In this document: positions 1-7,107 of the stretch, one piece after another | Position numbering within the stretch: the stretch's first letter is position 1 | Layout: the number at the start of each line of letters is the position of its first letter | From: Pseudomonadota bacterium | GTDB lineage: Bacteria; Pseudomonadota; Alphaproteobacteria; Acetobacterales; Acetobacteraceae | Direction: 5' to 3' | Assembly: GCA_018971725.1 (NCBI GenBank) | Contig: JAGXAE010000009.1 | Location: 1 to 33,217, forward strand | Length of the DNA stretch: 33,217 nt | The notes under the pieces: model-generated | Told to the model about the DNA's origin: nothing | What the model saw: only the letters and a program-made list of their open reading frames with translations | Databases searched by the model: none | Program-made: the position numbers and the translations under genes

Positions 1-76
1 TTCGGGTGATAAGCCCGAAGGGCCGTAGAAGCTGCGCGGCGGGTCCGCGGCGGGTCCAGAATTCCGGGGCGATCAT
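1..76 (-). CDS. lpxK: Tetraacyldisaccharide 4'-kinase, N-terminal fragment
   Basis: Only the first 25 codons are inside the window; the gene continues past base 1. The minus-strand reading starts MIAPEFWTRRGPAAQLLRPF, which resembles the usual LpxK start (an APEFW motif followed by a short basic and hydrophobic stretch). LpxK phosphorylates the 4' position of the lipid A disaccharide at the inner face of the cytoplasmic membrane. The ATG overlaps the TGA stop of waaA as ATGA, so the two are probably translationally coupled. The neighbours waaA and a DUF374 acyltransferase strengthen the call. The kinase P-loop lies outside the window, so the assignment rests on the N-terminus and context. Confidence 0.8.
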   Translation of the reverse strand, partial: MIAPEFWTRRGPAAQLLRPFGLITR

Positions 77-1305
77 GGCACGCCTTGCAAGATGGCGTGT
101 GAAAGCCGTTCAGGCAATCGTTCTGTGTCCATAAAAGCCGCCGCCGCGCGCGTACCGGCCGCTTGGGCTGCGTGCGGATCGGCCAGCCAGCCTTGCACGG
201 CGGCGGCAAGCGATGGTGCGTCCGCAACCTCCCGCAGCGCCTCGGCGGCCCGCAGCCGCGCTGCGCTCTCTTCAAAATTCTCCAGATGCGGCCCGCAAAT
301 AACCGGACGGCCCAGTATAGCGGGCTCCACGATGTTGTGGCCGCCGAACCCCGCCAGCGAATTGCCGACAAAAGCGAATGGAGAGAGGCGGAAGAACAGC
401 CCCAGTTCGCCCAGCGTGTCCGCCACATAAACCTGCCCCGGCGCCGGCATCTGCCCCAAGGCGCGGCGGGGTGCGGCACTGCAAATAGCTGCCACCTCCG
501 CACCGCGTTCAGGATGGCGGGGAACCAAGAGAGTCACCAATGCGGGGAACTCTGCCAGCAAGGCCCGATGCGCGGCGAACACCAATTCTTCCTCGCCTGG
601 GTGGGTACTGGCCGCCAGCCAGACCGGACCTGGAAGTGCCGCCCGCAACGCCGCCAATGCCGCTTCATCGCAAGGCAAGGGTGCCGCGTGAAATTTCAGA
701 TTGCCCCATTCCAACACATTGGCGACACCCAGCGCCCGGAAATTCGCGGCGTCTCCGGCCGATTGCGCATGGATGGCGATGAAGCCACCCAACAGCTTTC
801 TCGCGGTGGCGGGGGCGCGCCGCCAATTGGCCGTGGAAGCGGCGGAAATCCGGCCATTGATGAGAAAACGCCTGATCCCGCGCGCATCGCATGCCGTCAG
901 GAGGTTCGGCCAGATCTCGCTTTCCAGAAACACCGCCGCGTCGGGCCGCCAATGGTCCAGAAAGCGCGCCACCCAGCCCGGTACGTCCAGCGGCACGAAC
1001 TGATGTACTGCATTCTCCGGCAGCCGCTCCGCCGCCAGCCTGGCGGAGGTGACAGTGCCGGTGGTGAGCAGCACCGTCCCCGCCGCCGCGAGCAGGCGGA
1101 TGACCGGCAGGGCGGAGACCGTTTCCCCCACGCTGGCCGCGTGCACCCAAATAAGCCGCCCCGGCGGGCGCGGCAAAGAGGCGATGCCCTCGCGCTCAGG
1201 CAGACGCGCTTCAATCTCCTTGCCCCGCGCCACCCGGCGAAGCAGCATCCGGCGCAGCACTGGTGCCGCCAAGCGCGTGGCCCCGGCATAGACGCTAAGG
1301 ATCAT
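73..1305 (-). CDS. waaA: 3-deoxy-D-manno-octulosonic acid (Kdo) transferase
   Basis: WaaA (KdtA) transfers Kdo from CMP-Kdo to lipid IVA on the cytoplasmic side of the inner membrane. The 410-residue product has the usual length. It shows the N-terminal glycosyltransferase-N domain with the motif WVHAASVGE near residue 53, where the Glu is the family's catalytic base, then the ESEIWPN motif near residue 127. The C-terminal half has the nucleotide-sugar part with ASTHPGEEE and FVGNSLAGFGGHNIVEPA. Its ATG overlaps the stop of the upstream DUF374 gene (ATGA), and its own stop overlaps the lpxK start, giving a tight three-gene lipid A operon read right to left. Mono- versus bifunctional Kdo transfer cannot be told from sequence. 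Confidence 0.96.
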   Translation of the reverse strand: MILSVYAGATRLAAPVLRRMLLRRVARGKEIEARLPEREGIASLPRPPGRLIWVHAASVGETVSALPVIRLLAAAGTVLLTTGTVTSARLAAERLPENAVHQFVPLDVPGWVARFLDHWRPDAAVFLESEIWPNLLTACDARGIRRFLINGRISAASTANWRRAPATARKLLGGFIAIHAQSAGDAANFRALGVANVLEWGNLKFHAAPLPCDEAALAALRAALPGPVWLAASTHPGEEELVFAAHRALLAEFPALVTLLVPRHPERGAEVAAICSAAPRRALGQMPAPGQVYVADTLGELGLFFRLSPFAFVGNSLAGFGGHNIVEPAILGRPVICGPHLENFEESAARLRAAEALREVADAPSLAAAVQGWLADPHAAQAAGTRAAAAFMDTERLPERLSHAILQGVP

Positions 1306-1967
1306 GGCACGGCTCGCCGGCTGGCATCGTTCAACGCTGCCTCAATCTCCGGCAGCGCCGCGCGCCAGCTTTCCCGTGGCACATGGATGGGCGCGCCGCA
1401 CACCAGAACCAGCCGCCCGAATGGCAGCGGAATGCGCATGCCGTCCCAGCTGTTTTTCAATGCGATGAACCGGCTCGTGGCCGCGCCGCAAGGCAGAACC
1501 ACGGCACCGCTCAAGCCTGCCAAAGCCGCCACGCCGGGTGCCGCGCACCGCGCAGGGCCGCGTGGTCCATCAGGCGTCAACACCACGTTGCTGCCAGAGT
1601 TGATCAGCCGCACCAGCTCATGCAACCCGGCCGCGCCGCCATTGGAACTGGAACCGGAAACCAGGCCCAGGCCGAAAGCGCGCATGATGTTGCCGATGAG
1701 CTGACCATCCCGGTGGCGGCTGGCAAACACCACAGCGGGGCGTTGGATGCCTGCTTTTCGCGCCTCGCGCCAAAGCCCTGGCATGGTCGGCAGCATCTCA
1801 TGCCAAAACGCCGCTATCACCGGCTTGTTGTCTGCCGCCAGCGCGGACAGATGCTCCCGCCCCATGACCCTGAGCCCGAACTGTAGCCGCAACACGGCGC
1901 GGATATACCAGGCCAGAAGCCGGGCCAGAGCTGCCTGCGCGGGCTTTGATTTCAGGACGCTTTTCAC
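1302..1967 (-). CDS. DUF374 lysophospholipid/lipid A acyltransferase family protein
   Basis: This 221-residue protein belongs to the DUF374 branch of the glycerolipid acyltransferases. The sequence shows FWHEMLP near residue 55, SRHRDGQLI near residue 83 (the HxxxxD-like catalytic region) and PDGPRGP near residue 133, the acceptor-binding signature of the family. One hydrophobic stretch near the N-terminus suggests membrane association. The start is GTG at 1967, preceded by a G-rich stretch; the stop overlaps the waaA start. From memory, the epsilonproteobacterial lipid A secondary acyltransferase LpxJ is a DUF374 member, so the position next to waaA and lpxK makes a late lipid A acyltransferase the best guess. 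A phospholipid acyltransferase remains possible. Confidence 0.88.
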   Translation of the reverse strand: MKSVLKSKPAQAALARLLAWYIRAVLRLQFGLRVMGREHLSALAADNKPVIAAFWHEMLPTMPGLWREARKAGIQRPAVVFASRHRDGQLIGNIMRAFGLGLVSGSSSNGGAAGLHELVRLINSGSNVVLTPDGPRGPARCAAPGVAALAGLSGAVVLPCGAATSRFIALKNSWDGMRIPLPFGRLVLVCGAPIHVPRESWRAALPEIEAALNDASRRAVP

Positions 1968-2021
1968 CCCGCCGCCGGTAGCATCAACCGCTGGTACTTG
2001 CCAGCGCGGCCACCCCCTTGC

Positions 2022-2933
2022 CTAATGGCTTGGCGGCGGCGCTGGCTGTTCAGCGCTTCGGCTTGCCGCGCCCTTTAACGATGGCCGCTTGCGCCACTCC
2101 CGGTCTATGGCGGCGTTCAGTTCCGCGCCGAACAGCACCACATAAGCGGAGATGTAGAACCACATCATCAGGCCGATCAGTGTTGCCAGCGGGCCGTAAG
2201 TTGCGCTGTAAGCCGCGAATTTGCCAACATAGAGCCCGAACGCCCAGCTTGCCGCCAGCCAGGCGATTGTGGCGATGGTGGCCCCCGGCGCGTAGAAAAT
2301 ACGGCCTTTGCCGGCGGGGCCGAAACGGTAAAGCAGCCCCAGCGCGATGATGACGAACCCAACCATGGAGATGAAGCTGACCAGCGTCACCAGGAATTTC
2401 ATGCTCGCCGGCAGGCCGAGAAATGCCAGCGCAATCGGCACGAACACCAGAAACCCGATGGCCAGAACCGTGCCGAGCACGGCGATGAAGGTCATGCTGA
2501 GAGCCACGGCGTAGAATCGGACCATCCCCCGCGTTTCCTTCTCCTGATAGGCCAAAGTGAGCGCGTTGATGACCGAGCGCGTGCCGGTGGAGGACGACCA
2601 CAGCGAGATTAAAAGCGAAACTGCGAAAGACACGCCAAGCCCCTTGGCGGGCGCGCTCACGATATCCTGTATCCGCTGGGAGATGAGGCTGTACACATCG
2701 GGCGGCATGAAGCTTTGCAGGTAATGCAGCTGCGGCTGCACCGTGTCTGGGTTGAAAACCAGCCCGTACAGCGAAATGAGCATGGTGATGGCGGGAAACA
2801 GCGCCAGCGTGGCATAGAAGGCGCAGCCCGCCGCAACCAGGGAAACGCGCTGGCTGGCGGTGGCACGGGCGCCGGAGACCACTGCCCGCCTCAGCACGGG
2901 CCAGTTTTGGCGCTTGAGGATTTCCTTGATCAT
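2022..2933 (-). CDS. YihY/BrkB family inner-membrane protein
   Basis: A 303-residue integral membrane protein of the YihY/BrkB family. It has the family's early motif CAFYATLALFPAITML (about residues 37-52) and about six membrane segments. The C-terminal part reads GPLATLIGLMMWFYISAYVVLFGAELNAAI, ending in a Pro/Ser-rich cytoplasmic tail. Members were once called ribonuclease BN, which is a historical misannotation; the real function is unsettled, with transport proposed. The gene lies 54 bases upstream of the DUF374-waaA-lpxK operon on the same strand and could be cotranscribed. The ATG at 2933 has only a weak ribosome site. Confidence 0.92.
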   Translation of the reverse strand: MIKEILKRQNWPVLRRAVVSGARATASQRVSLVAAGCAFYATLALFPAITMLISLYGLVFNPDTVQPQLHYLQSFMPPDVYSLISQRIQDIVSAPAKGLGVSFAVSLLISLWSSSTGTRSVINALTLAYQEKETRGMVRFYAVALSMTFIAVLGTVLAIGFLVFVPIALAFLGLPASMKFLVTLVSFISMVGFVIIALGLLYRFGPAGKGRIFYAPGATIATIAWLAASWAFGLYVGKFAAYSATYGPLATLIGLMMWFYISAYVVLFGAELNAAIDREWRKRPSLKGAASRSAEQPAPPPSH

Positions 2934-3007
2934 CCCAGTTGATTTAAAAGATTAGCACACGGGATCAACCAGGTAATTGAAGCTTAATATACCGATGCCG
3001 CGGCGGG

Positions 3008-3862
3008 TCAGCCTTCCAGCAAAAATGCCTTGATCCGCGCCTGGCTCTCGTAATCCATCAGCGCCGGGGCATGGCCCGCATCCTGCACTACATAGCCCTC
3101 GGCCCCTTCGGCCAGCATGCGCTCATAGGTCTCGGGCAACAGCAGGTCGCTGCGGGCACCACGGATGACCAGGCGCGGCAAATGAATCAACTCCCAGATC
3201 GGCCACATATCCACATCCAACGGCACCGTGGCGCGGATCGGCTCGATGATCTTCGGGTCGTAATGCATCGCGATGGTTTTGCCCTCGCCCGAGGGGTCTG
3301 GCACCTGCCGGGCGGAGGACCGGGCCAGAGACGACCACTCGGCATCGGAAAGCGCGCCGAAAGGCTCATGCACCTCCCGCAAATGCTGCGCCAGCGCCGC
3401 AAAGGAGGCGAAACGCTCAGGTGCCGCCGCCATATAGTCGCGGATGCGGGCGAGCGCAGCGGCGGGAATATGCGGGCCGATATCGTTGAGCACCAACCGG
3501 GTGATGGGCGTGTTCTGCGCGGCGGCGATCATCATGCCGCAGATGCCCCCCAGCGAGGTGCCGACCCACGCCACGGGTTTGTTGATCTGCGCCAGCAAAT
3601 GCGCCAGCGCCAAGGCATAGGTGGGCGGCTGATAGGCAAGCCCCTCGGCCAGCCAGTCGGACTTTCCCCGCCCCGGCAGATCCGGGCAGATGACGTGGAA
3701 GCGGTCCGACAACGCCTCGGCCAGCGCGTCGAAATCCCGCCCGTTGCGGGTGAGTCCATGCACGCAAACCACCGCCGGGGCAGCGGGATTGCCGAATTCG
3801 ACAAAGGCCATTTTATAGAAGCGCGCGCCAAACAAATAATTGACCGACCCAGACCGCGCCAT
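3008..3862 (-). CDS. Alpha/beta hydrolase
   Basis: A 284-residue alpha/beta-hydrolase-fold enzyme. Visible parts are the oxyanion motif VCVHGLTRNGRDF (about 32-44), the nucleophile elbow GTSLGG with Ser103, an acid candidate Asp239 in GARSDL, and the catalytic His264 in DAGHAPAL. The substrate is unknown; such proteins are esterases, lactonases or C-C hydrolases. I chose ATG 3862 because AAGGGGG sits about six bases upstream and the homology begins just after it. The frame stays open to 4045, but that extension would run into the divergent membrane protein gene starting at 3912. The 49-base gap must hold both promoters. Confidence 0.88.
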   Translation of the reverse strand: MARSGSVNYLFGARFYKMAFVEFGNPAAPAVVCVHGLTRNGRDFDALAEALSDRFHVICPDLPGRGKSDWLAEGLAYQPPTYALALAHLLAQINKPVAWVGTSLGGICGMMIAAAQNTPITRLVLNDIGPHIPAAALARIRDYMAAAPERFASFAALAQHLREVHEPFGALSDAEWSSLARSSARQVPDPSGEGKTIAMHYDPKIIEPIRATVPLDVDMWPIWELIHLPRLVIRGARSDLLLPETYERMLAEGAEGYVVQDAGHAPALMDYESQARIKAFLLEG

Positions 3863-3911
3863 CGACCGCCCCCTTACTCGACCATACGGAAAACCTAGCC
3901 TATGGCCATAG

Positions 3912-5072
3912 ATGATGCCGCCTTTTGCCACAACCAGCCCGGCTGGAAGGATAATCACCGCGCTTGCGGCAGCGGGGCTCGCGCTTAACCTTGCAATGCT
4001 GGCGGCACTGCTGGCCGCCCATACCAGGTTGAACAGCGACTTCATGGCCTTCTGGTCGTTTCCGCGCTTCGTCGCGGCGCACCCGCCGGCACTGATTTAT
4101 AACGCCGCCGCGCTCATGGCGTTCCAGCAGCGGCTTTATCCAGGGTTTCACAGTTTCTACCCCTATCTCTACCCGCCCACACTGCTGCTGCCGCTCTCCT
4201 GGCTGAAATTCCTGCCCTTCGGCCCGGCGGAATTGGTTTGGACGCTGCTGGGATTGGCGGCGCTTTGGTTTGGCGCGCGTGCCATGTTTCCCGCCCGCCC
4301 TTGGGCCGTTCTGGCGGGGTTGCTGGCCAGCCCGGCGGCGCTCATCTGCGCCTCCACCGGGGAAACCGCCTTCTTCACCACGGCCTTGCTGCTGGCGGGC
4401 TTTGCCTGCCTGCCCACACGCCCCGCCCTGGCGGGGCTTTGGTTCGGGCTGCTGACGCTGAAGCCCCAGCTTGGCGTGTTGCTGCCCTTCCTTCTGCTGG
4501 CACGGTGGGAGTGGCGGGCGATCCTTTCCACCTGTATTACGGCCCTGCTGCTGAACGGCCTCTCCTGCGCGGTTTTCCCGGCAAATCTATGGGCGCAGTG
4601 GTGGCACACGCTGCCGGCCTATCAGAACAGCTATTTCAGCGCGGCGAAGGCACTGAACCTGAACATCATTGTCACCCCCGCCGCCAATTTGGTGGTGCTT
4701 GGCGCCAGCGAAAAAACCGCCTGGATCGTGCAGGTGATTTGTGCCTTGGCCATGGCCGCGCTCACCGCCTGGGCGGCGTGGCGGGCGCCTTACCGGCTGG
4801 CGGTGGCCATTACGCTCATCGCCAGCTTTCTCGCCCAGCCACACGCCTATGCGTATGACAGCGTGGCCGTCATCGCCGCCCTGGCCCTGGCGCTGGAAGC
4901 CCGGCCGGGACCAGCCGCGCTGGTGCTGGGCGTCGCGGTGTACCTCGCCCCCTGGCTGCTGCTTTCCCCTCTGTACCATTGGTTTCTTTATGCTCCCCTG
5001 CTGGCCGCATGCCTGCCGGTATTGCTGCCCCTTGCGCTCACGCCACGAAAAAGCGCAATCTCGGCGGCATGA
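3912..5072 (+). CDS. GT87-family (DUF2029) polytopic membrane glycosyltransferase-like protein
   Basis: A 386-residue protein with roughly nine to ten hydrophobic segments, resembling the GT87/DUF2029 group of polyprenyl-phosphate-sugar-dependent glycosyltransferases. Family-like features are the early periplasmic acidic position in NSDFMAFWSF (about residue 37), YNAAALMAFQQRLYP, and FYPYLYPPTLLLPLSWL. The central TLKPQLGVLLPFLLLARWEWRA is the typical GT87 'KPQ' segment, and a later loop contains PHAYAYDSV. The sugar and acceptor are unknown; related enzymes add mannose or arabinose to lipids or glycans on the outer face of the membrane. ATG 3912 or 3915 may be the start; no strong ribosome site is visible. 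Its stop overlaps the next gene as ATGA. Confidence 0.85.
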   Translation: MMPPFATTSPAGRIITALAAAGLALNLAMLAALLAAHTRLNSDFMAFWSFPRFVAAHPPALIYNAAALMAFQQRLYPGFHSFYPYLYPPTLLLPLSWLKFLPFGPAELVWTLLGLAALWFGARAMFPARPWAVLAGLLASPAALICASTGETAFFTTALLLAGFACLPTRPALAGLWFGLLTLKPQLGVLLPFLLLARWEWRAILSTCITALLLNGLSCAVFPANLWAQWWHTLPAYQNSYFSAAKALNLNIIVTPAANLVVLGASEKTAWIVQVICALAMAALTAWAAWRAPYRLAVAITLIASFLAQPHAYAYDSVAVIAALALALEARPGPAALVLGVAVYLAPWLLLSPLYHWFLYAPLLAACLPVLLPLALTPRKSAISAA

Positions 5073-5527
5073 GCCAGTCACTATATTATTCGCCGCCCCC
5101 TGAACGTGCCCTCTCCCATGGCGTGATCCCACGCCGCTGCGCCGCGTTTGTCCTCGACATGATCGGCATCGCGCTGTTCTTCTGGGCCATGGCTTTCGCC
5201 ATCGCCATATTTGGCGTGCTCACGCTGGGGTTCGGCTGGATGGCCTTTCATATCCTGCCCTGGCTGCCGCTGCTCTATTACACGCTGCTGATCGGCGGCA
5301 CAGGTGCCACGCCTGGCCAGCGCCTGGCTGGGCTGGCCGTGCGGCAGGACGCGACGCTGGAACCACCCACGCTCGCCCAAGCCTTTGTGTGGACCCTGCT
5401 GCTCTGGCTGAGCTTCGCCCTGGCGGGCCTGCCATTTCTGCTGGTCTTCCTTAACCCGCGCCACCGCGCCGCGCACGACATGCTTTCCGGCCTCACTCTC
5501 GTACGGGCCGTGCAATTTCGTTATTGA
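5069..5527 (+). CDS. RDD family membrane protein
   Basis: A 152-residue RDD-domain protein. The family's Arg and Asp residues are seen in PRRCAAFVLDMIGIAL (about 21-36). The second signature ATPGQRLAGLAV is at about 80-91, and the closing AAHDMLSGLTLV is at about 134-145. There are three to four membrane segments. RDD proteins are of poorly known function; some have been linked to ion or proton exchange. The start at 5069 overlaps the stop of the GT87 gene (ATGA), so translational coupling is likely. The open frame extends upstream to 4979, but that part lies inside the GT87 gene and does not look like RDD sequence. Confidence 0.9.
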   Translation: MSQSLYYSPPPERALSHGVIPRRCAAFVLDMIGIALFFWAMAFAIAIFGVLTLGFGWMAFHILPWLPLLYYTLLIGGTGATPGQRLAGLAVRQDATLEPPTLAQAFVWTLLLWLSFALAGLPFLLVFLNPRHRAAHDMLSGLTLVRAVQFRY

Positions 5528-5562
5528 CGCGGCGGCGCCAAGCCCCAAACATAGGGCCTAGC

Positions 5563-6324
5563 ATGAGTTTCAAGCCCGCCCGGAGACCGCATTTCTTCTA
5601 CACCACCTCGCCCCTGCCCTGCCCCTACGTGCCGGGCAGGACAGAGCGCAAGGTTGTGACCGAACTTGCCGGCGTTTCTGCTGAAACCCTGCACGACCGG
5701 CTTTCCCGCGGCGGTTTCCGGCGCAGCCACAACATCGCCTACGCCCCGGTTTGCCCCAATTGCAGCGCCTGCGTGCCCATCCGCATCCGCGCGCGGGATT
5801 TCCTGCCAAGCCGCACGCAAAAACGCATCGAGAAGCGAAATACCGACCTGCTGGTGCAGGAAATGCCGCCGCGCGCCACGGCCGAGCAATACGCCCTGTT
5901 TCAAACCTACCAGCAGACCCGCCATGGCGAGGGCGATATGTCCACCATGAGCTTCTACGACTATCGCGCCATGGTTGAGGACACGCCGATTGAAACCTCG
6001 ATGGTGGAATTCCGCCTGCCCGGGGGGCAGCTTGTTGGCGCCTGCCTGACCGACCGGCTGGGAGACGGGGTTTCCGCCGTTTACAGCTTTTTCGATACAG
6101 CCCTCGTCCAGCGCTCGCTTGGCACTTACGCGATCATCTGGCTGGTGCGCCGCGCCGTGGAACTAGGGCTAGACAATGTCTATCTCGGCTACTGGGTCGA
6201 AGAAAGCCGCAAAATGACCTATAAGGCGAAGTTCAACCCCAGCGAGATTCTGCGCGGCGGCCAGTGGCGGCGGCTGGGCGAACCCGCCCCGGCCATACCC
6301 GGCCTGATCCCCGCCTCCGCCTGA
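5563..6324 (+). CDS. bpt: Aspartate/glutamate leucyl- or arginyl-tRNA-protein transferase
   Basis: A bacterial N-end-rule transferase of the Ate1/Bpt family. It adds an amino acid from aminoacyl-tRNA to proteins with acidic N-termini, marking them for ClpS/ClpAP. The 253-residue product has the N-terminal FFYTTSPLPCPYVPGR, the cysteine cluster CPNCSAC (about 64-70), RSHNIAYAPVC, and the C-terminal catalytic region with YLGYWVEESRKMTYKAKF. I use ATG 5563, which matches the family start; a TTG at 5524 would add 13 residues with no family resemblance and would overlap the RDD gene. No clpS or clpA is present in the window. Whether the donor is Leu or Arg is not settled by sequence. Confidence 0.94.
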   Translation: MSFKPARRPHFFYTTSPLPCPYVPGRTERKVVTELAGVSAETLHDRLSRGGFRRSHNIAYAPVCPNCSACVPIRIRARDFLPSRTQKRIEKRNTDLLVQEMPPRATAEQYALFQTYQQTRHGEGDMSTMSFYDYRAMVEDTPIETSMVEFRLPGGQLVGACLTDRLGDGVSAVYSFFDTALVQRSLGTYAIIWLVRRAVELGLDNVYLGYWVEESRKMTYKAKFNPSEILRGGQWRRLGEPAPAIPGLIPASA

Positions 6325-6394
6325 GAAGGCTGGACGCGCGCCAACCGCGCCACCATGTACAAGGCTGTGCATGAGTGATGAAAGGTAGGCAGAG

Positions 6395-6964
6395 GTGGCG
6401 ACTTCTAAAGACGCATCTTCCACATTGCTGCGCGCGGCGGCTCTTTCCCTGCCGGTGGCGGTCATTGCCGGTGGGGCCATGCTGGCCAGGCGCCACAAAG
6501 TTGGCAACCCGCTGGTGCCAGAACCGCTACGCTCCGTGTCGCTGCAGGATTATCTTGGCCGCTGGTACGAGGTGGCGCGCTACGACCAGTCTTTCGAGAG
6601 AGGCTGCGAAGCGGTCACGGCCGATTACAGCCTGCGCGCGGACGGCAAAATCGACATCGTGAACGCCTGCCGCGACGCCAATGGCAAAATGCGTATAAGC
6701 CGGGGAACGGCCAAGCTCGTGCCTGGCAGCGGCGGCGCTAAATTCAAGGTCAGTTTTTTTAGGCCGTTGTACCTCGGCAATTACTGGGTGCTGGACCATG
6801 CGCAGGATTATAGCTGGTCGATCGTCGGGGAAGGTACCGGGCGTTATTTGTGGATCCTGTCGCGCTCGCCCGAGCTGGGTGAGATGGATTTGCGCATCCT
6901 GATCAACCGGGCCACGGCGCTGGGCTATGATTCCGCCCCGCTCGTCATCACCAAGCAGCCTTAA
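6395..6964 (+). CDS. Lipocalin (Blc-like)
   Basis: A 189-residue lipocalin of the Blc type. The first strand carries the signature YLGRWYEVARYDQSFERGC (about 53-71). The Blc-like core continues through FFRPLYLGNYWVLDHAQDYSWSIVGEGTGRYLWILSR in pieces along residues 121-157. Lipocalins bind lipids or other hydrophobic ligands in a beta-barrel; E. coli Blc is an outer-membrane lipoprotein linked to lysophospholipids. Here the N-terminus has a hydrophobic segment (about 11-31) followed by ARRHK but no lipobox cysteine, so it looks like an inner-membrane anchor or uncleaved signal. The start is GTG 6395 with AAAGGTAGG upstream. Confidence 0.9.
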   Translation: MATSKDASSTLLRAAALSLPVAVIAGGAMLARRHKVGNPLVPEPLRSVSLQDYLGRWYEVARYDQSFERGCEAVTADYSLRADGKIDIVNACRDANGKMRISRGTAKLVPGSGGAKFKVSFFRPLYLGNYWVLDHAQDYSWSIVGEGTGRYLWILSRSPELGEMDLRILINRATALGYDSAPLVITKQP

Positions 6965-7107
6965 CGTAAAAAAGCCCGACGATGAAGCCGCCAACCCATT
7001 GCACGATAGTAAGCCGTACGCGCCCCGCGCGCGGAAATAAGGGGAATGACACCGGCTGGTTAAGCCGTCAGATTATTACTTTAAGTTTTGTTAGACAAAA
7101 TCATCCA
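6965..7107. other. Convergent intergenic region, AT-rich, weak hairpins
   Basis: This 143-base gap separates the stop codons of the lipocalin gene (plus) and the 628-residue gene (minus). It holds two small inverted repeats: CGGCT-GGTTA-AGCCG near 7051-7065 and TTTTGT-TAG-ACAAAA near 7086-7100. Its right half is clearly richer in A and T than the surroundings. Either hairpin could help end transcription, but neither has a canonical stem plus U-run, so I do not call a terminator. Confidence 0.35.

Noticed and set aside
163-1704. Long plus-strand open frame (513 codons) across waaA and the DUF374 gene
   Set aside because: It is antisense to two clear genes, has Arg/Gln/Pro-rich low-complexity sequence and no family features; high GC content creates such frames.
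3863-4045. Upstream extension of the alpha/beta hydrolase
   Set aside because: It would overlap the divergent GT87-type gene, and a good ribosome site precedes ATG 3862.
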